Source: CAVQCJ01 sp963711005 (GTDB lineage: Bacteria; Actinomycetota; Actinomycetes; Prado026). From it: a DNA stretch of 64,000 nucleotides. Position numbers and translations under genes: made by a program. The stretch's first letter is position 1. The number at the start of each line of letters is the position of its first letter. The notes beneath the pieces were generated by a model. It saw only the letters and a program-made list of their open reading frames with translations. It was not told where the DNA came from and made no database searches. Positions 41,631-49,982 of this stretch are shown piece by piece. Location of the stretch: NCBI GenBank assembly GCA_963711005.1, contig CAVQCJ010000003.1:62001-126000 (forward strand). Reading direction: 5' to 3'.

Positions 41631-41963
41631 ATGGCGCGCGAGCCGGGAGCGGTCCGCTGGAGCGACCCCGGGCTGCTGATCCTGGGCAGCCTGGCCGCCG
41701 AGCCGCGGCACGGGTACGCGATCGTGGGCGACGTCGAGTCGACGACGGGGATCACGCTCGGCCCCGGCACGCTGTACGGCGCCCTCGCCCGGCTCGAGGA
41801 GCACGGCCTGGTGCGCGCGCTGCCCGGCCAGGACCGCCGCCGGCCGTACGAGATCACCGCGGCCGGTGCGGGCGTGCTGGCCGAGCAGCTCGGCTCGATG
41901 GCGCGGTTCACCCGGACCGGCCGGGCCCGGCTGCAGGCGCGGTCCGCCGGCGGCGCCGCGTGA
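41631..41963 (+). CDS. PadR-family transcriptional regulator
   Basis: A 110-residue winged-helix protein: LLILGSLAAEPRHGYAIVGDVE, the recognition part LGPGTLYGALARLEEHGLV, and RRRPYEITAAGAGVLAEQL. It is short for the family because the C-terminal dimer helix is brief. GGAGG precedes the ATG. The stop overlaps the next gene (GTGA), a membrane protein it probably controls. The upstream region has two ACGT boxes 11 bases apart near 41592-41610. Confidence 0.9.
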   Translation: MAREPGAVRWSDPGLLILGSLAAEPRHGYAIVGDVESTTGITLGPGTLYGALARLEEHGLVRALPGQDRRRPYEITAAGAGVLAEQLGSMARFTRTGRARLQARSAGGAA

Positions 41964-42898
41964 ACGGCCCGCCCTCGGCGTCGCCCCGGCCTTCGGCGTC
42001 GCCCCGGCCCGCGCCGCTGCCCTGGCCAGCCCGGGCGCTGCTGGCGACCTACCCGCCGTCGTTCCGCACGCGGTACGGGGCCGAGCTGTCCGCCCTCGTC
42101 GAGGACACCGGGACCGGGCGCAGGGTCCTGCTCGACCTGGTCGCCGGCTCGGCGCGCGCCTGGCTGCGGCCGTGCCTGCCGGCCGACCCGGCTGAGCGGG
42201 TACGAGGGCGCCGGCTCGCCACGGTCAGCACGGTGTGGGTCTGCTGGTGCGCGGTGTTCGTCTCGAGCGCGGCGCTGCTGCGGGTCCTCGAGGACCCGCC
42301 GCCGGCCGGGTACGACCCGAAGCACGGCGGATGGGGTGTGCTGCACGACACGCTCGCCACCGCGTTCGCCGCCGGCTGGGTGCTGGTCCTGGTCGTCGGC
42401 GCACCGCTCGGAGTGCGCGCCCTGCGTCGTTCCTCCGTCCGGCGCGTCGTGGTGCCGCCGCTGGTGCTGCTGGCGCTGTGCGTCCTGATGTTCGTGCCGC
42501 TGCAGGTGTACGCGTCGCGGCACTGGGTCGCCGCGGGCCGGTCGGCGGCCGAGTCGGACATCCCGGTGTGGTGGGCGGTGCTCGCGCTCGCGTTCGTACT
42601 GGCGACAGGCATCGACGCGGCGTGGGGGACGGTGGCCCTGTCGGCCGGCCTGCGCCGGGCCGGCCTGGACGTCGACCGGCTGCGCCGGCCCTCGATCGCC
42701 GCCGCGCTGCTGGTCGTGCCGATGGCGGTCGTGGTCGTGCTGGTCGTCGTCGTGGCGCTGCTCGGCGCGCGCCCCGCCTCGGCCGGGGTGCTCGCACCGC
42801 TGGTCGTCGCGACCGTCGTGGCGCTGCTGACCCTGCTCGCCGTCGCATCGGTCTCCGCGGTCCGCGGGCTGCGCGTCGCCGGTACTTTGGGGGCATGA
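41960..42898 (+). CDS. Membrane protein of the PadR cassette
   Basis: A 312-residue protein with a Pro/Ser-rich start, a soluble ALLATYPPSFRTRYGAELSALVEDT segment (conserved in PadR-linked membrane proteins) and about six hydrophobic helices spread over residues 85-305. Function is not known. It is coupled to padR-type gene by a GTGA overlap and to the PPOX gene by an ATGA overlap, so all three form one operon. Confidence 0.75.
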   Translation: MNGPPSASPRPSASPRPAPLPWPARALLATYPPSFRTRYGAELSALVEDTGTGRRVLLDLVAGSARAWLRPCLPADPAERVRGRRLATVSTVWVCWCAVFVSSAALLRVLEDPPPAGYDPKHGGWGVLHDTLATAFAAGWVLVLVVGAPLGVRALRRSSVRRVVVPPLVLLALCVLMFVPLQVYASRHWVAAGRSAAESDIPVWWAVLALAFVLATGIDAAWGTVALSAGLRRAGLDVDRLRRPSIAAALLVVPMAVVVVLVVVVALLGARPASAGVLAPLVVATVVALLTLLAVASVSAVRGLRVAGTLGA

Positions 42899-43305
42899 AC
42901 CTCGACGACGCGCGCGCGTTCGTGCGCGAGCACCACCGTGCGGTCCTGAGCACCACCCGGGACGACGGCTCGGCCCAGCTGTCCCCGGTGCTGGTCGCCG
43001 TGGACGACGAGGGTCGCCTCGTCGTCAGCACCCGGACCGGTGCGCTGAAGACGCGGAACCTGCGCCGCCGGCCCACGGCTTCCTTGCTGGTCCTCGACGA
43101 CGGGTTCTTCGGGGACTGGGTCCAGGTCGACGGTGACGTGGAGATCGTCGAGCTCCCGCAGGCACTGGAACCCCTGGTCGACTACTACCGCCGGCTGTCG
43201 GGCGAGCACCCGGACTGGGACGAGTACCGGGCCGCCATGGCGCGTGACCAGCGGGTGCTGCTGCGGGTCACGCCGGTGCGCGCCGGGCCCGACGTCTCCG
43301 GCTGA
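42895..43305 (+). CDS. PPOX-class split-barrel flavin/F420 protein
   Basis: A 136-residue protein of the pyridoxamine-phosphate-oxidase-like split barrel, F420-type: REHHRAVLSTTRDDGSAQLSPVLVAVDDEGRLVVSTRTGALKTRNLRRRP, typical of F420-dependent enzymes (TIGR03618-like). VLLRVTPVRA ends the barrel. The substrate is unknown. Its ATG overlaps the membrane gene stop and GGGGG precedes it. Confidence 0.85.
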   Translation: MNLDDARAFVREHHRAVLSTTRDDGSAQLSPVLVAVDDEGRLVVSTRTGALKTRNLRRRPTASLLVLDDGFFGDWVQVDGDVEIVELPQALEPLVDYYRRLSGEHPDWDEYRAAMARDQRVLLRVTPVRAGPDVSG

Positions 43306-43339
43306 GCGCCCGGTCCCGGGTGCGGGGGGCAGCGAGGAC

Positions 43340-44149
43340 TCAACGTGTGCGCAGCGGCGGGAACCGGGTCTGCAGCCCGTCCCCCGCCAGCTGGAACAGC
43401 TCGATCTCGCGGGGGAGGTCGGCCAGCCGGTGCGCGCCGAGCCCGACCAGGCGCAGGTCGTCCGGCAGCGCCTCGGCGGCGGCCCTGGTCTGCGCGGACA
43501 CCACGACCTGGGCGCCGTGCGCGACCGAGCAGATCCGGGCCACCGTGTGCACGGACAGCCCTACGTAGCCGGAGTCGGTGAGGTCGGGGCGACCGGTGTG
43601 CACCCCGGCCCGCACCCGGACGGCCGACCCGCCCGGCCAGGACCGCTCGGCGAGCGCCCGCTGCAGGGCGACGGCGGCCTCGAGCGCCGACTCGGCCCGC
43701 TCGAACGCGGCGAAGAACTCGTCGCCGTGGGCGTCCACCTTCGTCCCGCCGTGCCTGCGCACCGCGTCGCCGATCAGGGTGCGGACGTTCTTGAGCACAC
43801 CCGCGTACGCGTGTTCGAGTCGTTGCAGCAGCGCGGTCGACCCTTCCATGTCCGTGAGCAGGAACGTGACCGAGCCGGTCGGCAGATCGGGCCGGCCTTC
43901 GGCCGAGCGCAGCTGCTTGGTGACGAACCCGACCGGCATGATCGCGTGCCGCTTGCAGGCGGACAGCAGGCGCTCCCGGGCCCGGTCGCGGGCCTCGTCG
44001 CTCTCGAAACGCACCTGGTCGAACCGGCCCAGGGCGCTGCGCACGTGCGCCTCGTCGTGGATCGGCAGCCGCCGCCGGCCCGCCGCGTCGATGTAGGCGA
44101 ACGCCTTGTCCGGCAGCCCGGCTCGCTCCCGGGCGCTCAGTCGCGCCAC
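43340..44149 (-). CDS. Class III adenylate/guanylate cyclase
   Basis: A 269-residue protein with two parts. The first about 70 residues (LPDKAFAYIDAAGRRRLPIHDEAHVRSALGRF) are a small domain seen in many actinobacterial proteins; then a class III cyclase catalytic domain with VTFLLTDMEGSTALL (first metal Asp), KVDAHGDEFFAAF (second Asp) and VRAGVHTGRP. There are no membrane segments, so it is a soluble cyclase. The start is a GTG at 44149; ribosome site weak. It makes a cyclic nucleotide that the neighbouring Rv1339-like hydrolase could degrade, though they are far apart. Confidence 0.85.
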   Translation of the reverse strand: MARLSARERAGLPDKAFAYIDAAGRRRLPIHDEAHVRSALGRFDQVRFESDEARDRARERLLSACKRHAIMPVGFVTKQLRSAEGRPDLPTGSVTFLLTDMEGSTALLQRLEHAYAGVLKNVRTLIGDAVRRHGGTKVDAHGDEFFAAFERAESALEAAVALQRALAERSWPGGSAVRVRAGVHTGRPDLTDSGYVGLSVHTVARICSVAHGAQVVVSAQTRAAAEALPDDLRLVGLGAHRLADLPREIELFQLAGDGLQTRFPPLRTR

Positions 44150-44202
44150 GCCCCGGACCCTACCGCCGCGGGCCGACGGTCCCCCTCGGGGAGTGCGCGG
44201 CG

Positions 44203-44574
44203 TCAGGGGGTGGGCGGGGCGACCTTGGACCGGTCGGTGAACGTCGTCGCCGGGAGTCCGTCCGGGTTCGGGCCGTAGATGAAGAGCATCCGCGCGTGCA
44301 CCGGCGCGAAGTAGTACGCGGGCCGCCCGGCCGGCACCCGGACCACGTCGCCGGGCCCGGCGCTGACCCGCACCCCGTCGCAGTCGACCTCGAGCAGACC
44401 CGCCAGGACGTACGTGACCTCGTCGTGCGGATGGCAGTCGCCGAAGCCGCCGGCGGTCAGCGACCACTCGCCCATGGCGAGCTGGTCCCATCCCGACCGG
44501 CGCGCGGGAATGATGGCGCGGCACTCGTCGGCCGACTCGTCGAGCGGGCGGTGGACGTACAGGTCAGCAGGCAT
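44203..44574 (-). CDS. Cupin-domain protein
   Basis: A 123-residue single cupin. GDCHPHDEVTYVLAGLLEVDCDG is cupin motif 1 with two His and the Glu for metal, and GPGDVVRVPAGRPAYYFAPVHARMLFIYGP is motif 2. The ATG at 44574 is chosen; an upstream frame extends it without a better start. It is divergent from the LacI gene, but no functional tie is visible. Confidence 0.82.
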   Translation of the reverse strand: MPADLYVHRPLDESADECRAIIPARRSGWDQLAMGEWSLTAGGFGDCHPHDEVTYVLAGLLEVDCDGVRVSAGPGDVVRVPAGRPAYYFAPVHARMLFIYGPNPDGLPATTFTDRSKVAPPTP

Positions 44575-44663
44575 GGGGCCATCCTGCCTGTCGCTTCGCC
44601 GGGTCGCGCGCCGCACCCGAGTGCTTTACTGACCGAAGTCCCGCACCCCGCAGCGAGGGAGCC

Positions 44664-45743
44664 ATGACCACGCGCCGAGCCGGAGGGCAGCGGACCGTCG
44701 GCATCCGCGACGTCGCGAGCGCCGCCGGTGTGTCGGTCGCGTCGGCCAGCTTCGCGCTCAACGGGCAGTCCGGGGTCGCGCCGCAGACCCGGGCCCGGAT
44801 CCTCGAGGTCGCTGCCAGCCTCGGCTACCGGGCGAACCCGCAGGCGCAGGCGCTGCGCCGCGGCTGGACCAATACTTTCGGGCTGGTGGTCCGAAACTTC
44901 TCCAACCCGTTCTTCCTCGACGTGATGCTCGGGGCCGAGCAGGTCGCCGGCGAGGTGGGCGCGACCCTGCTCGTGCTGGACTCCCAGTACTCCCTCGACC
45001 TGGAGCTCAAGCAGGTGCGGGAGATGGCCGGGCGGCACGTGCAGGGCCTGGCGATCGCCCCGGTGGGTGTCGGGGACTCGATCCGGCTGTGGCAGAGCCT
45101 GTGCCCCGGGGCGCCAGCCGTCGCGCTCAACGCCGCCATCGACGACATCGACGGTGTCCCGCGGGTGGCCCCCGACAACCGGTCGGCCGTCGAGCTCCCG
45201 GTGCGCCGGCTGAGCGAGCTCGGCCACGAGTCGGTCGCGTTCCTCTCGGCGCCGCGCGCGCTGTGCGCCGACCCGGACCGGGTCGGCCACTACCGCCGGG
45301 TGGTCCGCGAGCTGGGCCTGACCCCGCACGTCGTCTACGCGTCGCTGTCCCCGGACGGCGTGCAGGATGCGGCGCACGCGTTGCTGCGCCGGCGCGACCC
45401 ACCCACCGCCGTGGTCACGAACTCGGACTACGCGGCGCACGCCGTCTACAAGGCGGCCCGCGACCTGTCGGTCGCCGTCGGCCCGGTGCTGTCGGTGGTC
45501 GGGCACGACGACCTGCCGACCTCCGAGCTGCTCGACCCACCGTTGAGCACGGTCCGGGTCGACCGCCGCGCGATGGGTCGTGAGCTGATGACCCGGCTGC
45601 TCGACGACACGCGCACGGACGACTACCTGGCGCCGGTCGAGTACGTCGAGAGGGCGTCGGTTCAGGTGCCGTTCACCTCCCGTTCGAAGCGGCGTCTGCG
45701 CGCTCTCGGCGGCGCCGCGGGGCCGGACGCGTCAACTCGGTAA
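44664..45743 (+). CDS. LacI-family transcriptional regulator
   Basis: A 359-residue repressor with helix-turn-helix IRDVASAAGVSVASASFALNG (about residues 14-34), the hinge ARILEVAASLGYRANPQAQAL, and a periplasmic-binding-like effector domain to about 340. GAGGGAG precedes the ATG. It lies upstream of the ABC importer, whose promoter holds AAACGTTT-type sites characteristic of LacI operators, so it probably represses the cassette until its ligand is taken up. Confidence 0.92.
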   Translation: MTTRRAGGQRTVGIRDVASAAGVSVASASFALNGQSGVAPQTRARILEVAASLGYRANPQAQALRRGWTNTFGLVVRNFSNPFFLDVMLGAEQVAGEVGATLLVLDSQYSLDLELKQVREMAGRHVQGLAIAPVGVGDSIRLWQSLCPGAPAVALNAAIDDIDGVPRVAPDNRSAVELPVRRLSELGHESVAFLSAPRALCADPDRVGHYRRVVRELGLTPHVVYASLSPDGVQDAAHALLRRRDPPTAVVTNSDYAAHAVYKAARDLSVAVGPVLSVVGHDDLPTSELLDPPLSTVRVDRRAMGRELMTRLLDDTRTDDYLAPVEYVERASVQVPFTSRSKRRLRALGGAAGPDASTR

Positions 45744-45750
45744 CGGGTGC

Positions 45751-45803
45751 TTGACACCCCGATGCGGCGTCGCTTGGATTCGCCTAAACGTTTCAGCAAC
45801 GTT
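45751..45803 (+). promoter_or_regulatory. Promoter and LacI-type operators of the ABC-importer operon
   Basis: TTGACA (45751-45756), 17 bases, then TTGGAT as a weak -10. Directly downstream are the palindromes AAACGTTT (45786-45793) and AACGTT (45798-45803), both centred on CG as in LacI-family sites. The repressor would block the start of transcription. Further on, GGCAAGCAAGG occurs twice (45876-45886, 45895-45905). Confidence 0.55.
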
Positions 45804-45931
45804 CCAACAACTATTGCCCGGAGGACGCGGGCCGTGCTCCGGGGTAGTGAGACCGTTCCAAGGCAAACCGTTCGCGGCAAGCAAGGAGTTGTCAGGCAAG
45901 CAAGGCGGTCCACCCAACAGGAGGCAGGCAC

Positions 45932-47056
45932 GTGAGAGCGTCACTGCGATACGCGCAGATCGGGCTGGTGGCTGGCGCCGTCATCGCCCTGGCTGCCTGT
46001 TCGCCCCCCAGCTCGAACGGGACCAGCAGCAGCGGCGGCACCAACGCCGCGACTGCCAAGAGCGCGGCCGACATGGGTGGCATGGACGCCCTCGTCACCG
46101 CCGCCAAGAAGGAAGGCACGCTCAACGTCATCGCCCTGCCGCCCGACTGGGCCAACTACGGCGAGATCATCAGCAGCTTCAAGGCCAAGTACGGGATCAC
46201 GGTGAACTCCGCGAACCCGAGCGGCTCCAGCCAGGACGAGGTCAACGCGGTCAACCAGCAGAAGGGCACCGACCGTGCGCCCGACGTGCTGGACATCGGC
46301 ATGGCCGTCGCCCTGGCCAACACCAGCCTGTTCGCCCCGTACCAGGTCTCCACGTGGGCGGACATCCCGGACAGCCAGAAGGACGCCGGGGCCCTGTGGT
46401 ACCAGGACTACGGCGGCTACATGTCGATCGGGTACGACTCGGCGAAGGTTCCTGCGATGACCTCGGTTGCCGACCTGCTCGGCCCGGCGTACAAGGGCAA
46501 GGTCGCGCTGAACGGCGACCCGACCAAGGCCAACGCGGCGCTCAACGGCGTCATGATGGCCAACCTCGCCCAGGGCGGGACCCTCGACGACATCAGCAAG
46601 GGCGTCGACTTCTTCCACCAGCTCAAGCAGGCCGGGAACTTCGTGCCGGTGCAGGCCACCACGGCCACCGTCAAGAACGGCACGACCCCCGTCGTGTTCG
46701 ACTGGGACTACCTGTCCGCCTCGCACGGCAAGGACGTGCCGACGTGGAAGATCTTCGTCCCGAGCAACGCCGTGCTGGGCGGCTACTACGCCCAGGCCAT
46801 CAACAAGGCGGCGCCGCACCCGGCCGCAGCCCGGCTGTGGGAGGAGTACCTGTACTCCGACGCAGGCCAGAACCTGTGGCTCAAGGGCGGGGCCCGTCCG
46901 GTCCGGATGGACGCCATGACGAAGGCCGGCACCATCGACAGCGCGGCAGCCGCCGCACTGCCGCCGGTCAGCGGCACTCCGGTGTTCCTGAGCCCGAGCC
47001 AGGCCACGGCCGCGCAGACGTACCTGGCCGCGAACTGGGCCAAGGCCATCGCCTGA
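45932..47056 (+). CDS. ABC importer solute-binding lipoprotein
   Basis: A 374-residue family 1 binding protein. The lipobox is ALAAC (C23) after a short signal; a Ser/Gly linker follows. EGTLNVIALPPDWANYGEIISSFKAKYGITV, APDVLDIGMAVA and AYKGKVALNGDP are characteristic of the iron/thiamine/spermidine/phosphonate-type cluster. AGGAGG is seven bases upstream of the GTG. It is the first gene of a permease-permease-ATPase-metallophosphoesterase operon. The transported compound is unknown; an organophosphate is suggested only by the last gene. Confidence 0.9.
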   Translation: MRASLRYAQIGLVAGAVIALAACSPPSSNGTSSSGGTNAATAKSAADMGGMDALVTAAKKEGTLNVIALPPDWANYGEIISSFKAKYGITVNSANPSGSSQDEVNAVNQQKGTDRAPDVLDIGMAVALANTSLFAPYQVSTWADIPDSQKDAGALWYQDYGGYMSIGYDSAKVPAMTSVADLLGPAYKGKVALNGDPTKANAALNGVMMANLAQGGTLDDISKGVDFFHQLKQAGNFVPVQATTATVKNGTTPVVFDWDYLSASHGKDVPTWKIFVPSNAVLGGYYAQAINKAAPHPAAARLWEEYLYSDAGQNLWLKGGARPVRMDAMTKAGTIDSAAAAALPPVSGTPVFLSPSQATAAQTYLAANWAKAIA

Positions 47057-47057
47057 C

Positions 47058-47969
47058 GTGACTGCTGACGTGGCGGTCACCGCCACCGACGCGCTGGCCG
47101 ACGGTCGCCCCGCAAGGGGCGGCCGTCGGCTGCCGGTCGCCTGGCTGGGCGTGCTGCCGTTCTTCGCGTACGTGGGCCTGTTCCTGCTGCTCCCGACCGT
47201 GATCGTGATGGTCGGCGCGTTCGCCCAGCACGGCGGCGGAGTCACGCTCACCAACATCGACCAGATGCGCCAGGACTACATCTACAACTCGTTCAAGAAC
47301 AGCGTCGAGCTGTCGGTCATCAGCGCGGCGATCGGCGCGGTCGTCGGGGCGGTCCTCGCGTATGCGATCGCGACCGGCAACCCCGACGGCGCCATCCGGC
47401 GGATGATGACGTCGGCGTGCGGCGTGCTCGCGCAGTTCGGTGGAGTCACGCTGGCCTTCGCGTTCCTCGCCACCATCGGTCCGGCCGGCGTCATCACCGT
47501 CTTCCTGCAGGACCACGGCCACGACATCTACGCCAACGGGGTCTGGCTGTTCGACATCAAGGGCCTGATCCTGGTCTACACCTACTTCCAGATCCCGTTG
47601 ATGGTGCTGGTGTTCCTGCCGGCCGTGGACGGCATCCGGCCCCAGTGGCGGGAGGCCACCGCCAGCCTGGGCGGCACCAACTGGCACTACTGGCGGCACG
47701 TCGCCGGCCCGCTGCTGATGCCGGCCTTCCTCGGCTCGGCGCTGCTGCTGTTCGCCAACTCCTTCTCCGCCTACGCAACGGCGGCCGCGCTGATCAACCA
47801 GGGCGGGATCATCGTCCCGCTGCAGATCAGCAACTTCCTGACGAGCGAGGTGATCCTCGGGCAGGAGAACTTCGCGAAGGCGCTCGCGCTCGGGATGATC
47901 GTGATCGTCGCCGTGGTCATGACCCTGTACGTCCTCCTGCAACGGCGGACCGCCAGGTGGTTGCGGTGA
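47058..47969 (+). CDS. ABC importer permease 1
   Basis: A 303-residue permease with six helices and the cytoplasmic EAA loop WREATASLGGTNWHYWRHVAGPLLMP that contacts the ATPase. The N-terminal 30 residues are hydrophilic. It starts at a GTG two bases after the binding-protein stop and overlaps permease 2 by GTGA. Confidence 0.92.
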   Translation: MTADVAVTATDALADGRPARGGRRLPVAWLGVLPFFAYVGLFLLLPTVIVMVGAFAQHGGGVTLTNIDQMRQDYIYNSFKNSVELSVISAAIGAVVGAVLAYAIATGNPDGAIRRMMTSACGVLAQFGGVTLAFAFLATIGPAGVITVFLQDHGHDIYANGVWLFDIKGLILVYTYFQIPLMVLVFLPAVDGIRPQWREATASLGGTNWHYWRHVAGPLLMPAFLGSALLLFANSFSAYATAAALINQGGIIVPLQISNFLTSEVILGQENFAKALALGMIVIVAVVMTLYVLLQRRTARWLR

Positions 47970-48865
47970 GCGCCGCCAGCGCCGCCGGCTCGGCTGCTGG
48001 CACGCTGACCACGACGACCACGGCTCCGGCGCCGTCCGGTCACGGCGTGAACGCGCGGCGGCGACGTCGGCTGAACATCTTCCGCAGGATCGTGCTCATC
48101 GTCATGGGGCTGTTCTTCCTGACACCGCTGCTGGGGATGTTCGAGTTCACCACCCGCGGCATCGGCGAGGCCGGGCGCACGCTGCAGGCCTACCGCGACA
48201 TCGTCACGTACCCCGAGCTGACCGACGCGATCATCACCTCGGTCGAGCTCGCGATCATCACGTGCGTGGTCAGCCTCCTGCTGATCGTCCCGACGATGAT
48301 CTGGGTCCGGCTGCGGCTGCCCTACCTGCAACGGGTCATCGAGTTCCTGTGCCTGCTCCCGCTGACGATCCCGGCCATCGTCCTGGTCGTCGGCCTGGCG
48401 CCGGTCTACCTGTGGGTCACGTACTTCTTCGGCGACTCGGCCCTGACGCTGTCCTTCGCCTACGTGATACTCGTTCTGCCGTACACCTTCCGCACCATCG
48501 ACGCCGGGCTGGCGGCCATCGACGTGCAGACGCTGTCCGAGGCCGCCCGCAGCCTGGGCGCCCGGTGGCCGACGGTGATGTTCCGGATCGTGGTGCCGAA
48601 CATCCGCGCCGCGCTCCTCAACGCGGGCATCCTGACCGTCGCGCTGGTGCTCGGTGAGTTCACGATCGCCCAGCTGCTGAACTTCGTGAACCTCCAGGTC
48701 GAGCTGGTCCAGCTGGGCCGGCTCAACGCCGCCGTCTCGATCGCGGTCGCGCTCGCCTCGCTGCTGTTCGCGTTCGGGCTCCTGGTCGGCCTGGCCTTCG
48801 TCGGGCGCGGAAGACGCGGTGGCGGCACCACCGGAATGGCTCCTGTCGCTGTCAAGGAGGACTGA
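47966..48865 (+). CDS. ABC importer permease 2
   Basis: A 299-residue permease partner. After a Ser/Thr/Ala-rich and basic start come six helices and the EAA loop LSEAARSLGARWPTVMFRIVVPNIRAALLNAG. An in-frame GTG nine bases earlier is an alternative start; AGGTGG lies in front. It pairs with permease 1 to form the channel. The C-terminus ends with KED before the ATPase. Confidence 0.9.
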   Translation: MSAASAAGSAAGTLTTTTTAPAPSGHGVNARRRRRLNIFRRIVLIVMGLFFLTPLLGMFEFTTRGIGEAGRTLQAYRDIVTYPELTDAIITSVELAIITCVVSLLLIVPTMIWVRLRLPYLQRVIEFLCLLPLTIPAIVLVVGLAPVYLWVTYFFGDSALTLSFAYVILVLPYTFRTIDAGLAAIDVQTLSEAARSLGARWPTVMFRIVVPNIRAALLNAGILTVALVLGEFTIAQLLNFVNLQVELVQLGRLNAAVSIAVALASLLFAFGLLVGLAFVGRGRRGGGTTGMAPVAVKED

Positions 48866-48866
48866 C

Positions 48867-49982
48867 GTGACTGAAGCAGTGGCCGTCGAGCCCGGCGCGC
48901 GGGCGGGGGTGGAGGTCCGCCTCGAGGCACTGCAGCGCCGGTACGGCGGCGTCACCGCGCTCAACGGGCTGAGCCTGACCCTCGCCCCGGGCGAGCTGAT
49001 CGCGCTGCTCGGTCCCTCCGGCTGCGGCAAGACCACCGCGCTGCGGCTGGTCGCCGGGCTCGAGGACGCCGACGGCGGGCAGGTCGTGGTGGCCGGCAAG
49101 GACGTGACCAGGCTGCCGTCGAACAAGCGCGACATGGGCATGGTCTTCCAGGCGTACTCGCTGTTCCCGCACATGACCGCCCGGCAGAACGTCGCGTTCG
49201 GGCTGCGGCTGCGCGGGGTTGCCGACAAGGAGCGCAAGAGGCGGGCCGGCGACATGCTGGACCTGGTCGGGCTCTCGGCGCAGGCCGACCGGTACGCGCA
49301 CCAGATGTCCGGCGGTCAGCAGCAGCGGGTCGCACTGGCCCGAGCACTGGCGATCCGGCCCAAGGTGCTGCTGCTCGACGAGCCGCTGTCCGCGCTGGAC
49401 GCGAAGGTGCGCGCGCAGCTGCGCGACGAGATCCGCCGTGTCCAGCTCGAGGTCGGGATCACCACGCTGTTCGTCACGCACGACCAGGAGGAGGCGCTGG
49501 CGATCGCGGACCGCGTCGGGGTGATGCGCGCCGGACAGCTGGAGCAGCTCGACGCCCCCGGGACGGTCTACTCCAGGCCGGCCACGCCGTTCGTCGCCGA
49601 GTTCGTCGGCCTGTCCAACAAGCTGCCCGCGCGGGTCTCCGGCGGCTCGGCTCTGGTGCTCGGGGTCAGCCTGCCGTTGGTCGACCCGACTACGACGGAC
49701 GGCGACGCGACGGCGATCGTGCGGCCCGAGGCGATCAGCCTGGCCGGGGCCACCGACGACTCCCCGGCCGACGACCCGCTGGTGGGCACCGTGATCGCGA
49801 CGGCGTTCCTCGGAGCGGTCAGCCGGGTGACCGTCGACCTCGGCGACGGGCTCACCGCGATGGCGCAGCTGCCGACGTCCGAGGCCGCCGCGTACCCGGC
49901 CGGCACCCGGGCCCGGCTGACCGTGCGACCCGACCCCATCCTGGTGACGCGCGAGGGTGGCGTCGCACAGGCCGCCTCGTGA
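48867..49982 (+). CDS. ABC importer ATPase
   Basis: A 371-residue ATPase of the CUT/MOI type. Walker A is GPSGCGKTT (49-57), followed by the Q-loop MVFQAYSLFPHM, the signature MSGGQQQRVALARAL, Walker B VLLLDEPLSALD, and the switch His in FVTHDQEEAL. A C-terminal TOBE domain from about 265 (VAEFVGLSNKLPARV) serves regulation. AAGGAGG is six bases before the GTG. Its stop overlaps the metallophosphoesterase start. Confidence 0.95.
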   Translation: MTEAVAVEPGARAGVEVRLEALQRRYGGVTALNGLSLTLAPGELIALLGPSGCGKTTALRLVAGLEDADGGQVVVAGKDVTRLPSNKRDMGMVFQAYSLFPHMTARQNVAFGLRLRGVADKERKRRAGDMLDLVGLSAQADRYAHQMSGGQQQRVALARALAIRPKVLLLDEPLSALDAKVRAQLRDEIRRVQLEVGITTLFVTHDQEEALAIADRVGVMRAGQLEQLDAPGTVYSRPATPFVAEFVGLSNKLPARVSGGSALVLGVSLPLVDPTTTDGDATAIVRPEAISLAGATDDSPADDPLVGTVIATAFLGAVSRVTVDLGDGLTAMAQLPTSEAAAYPAGTRARLTVRPDPILVTREGGVAQAAS

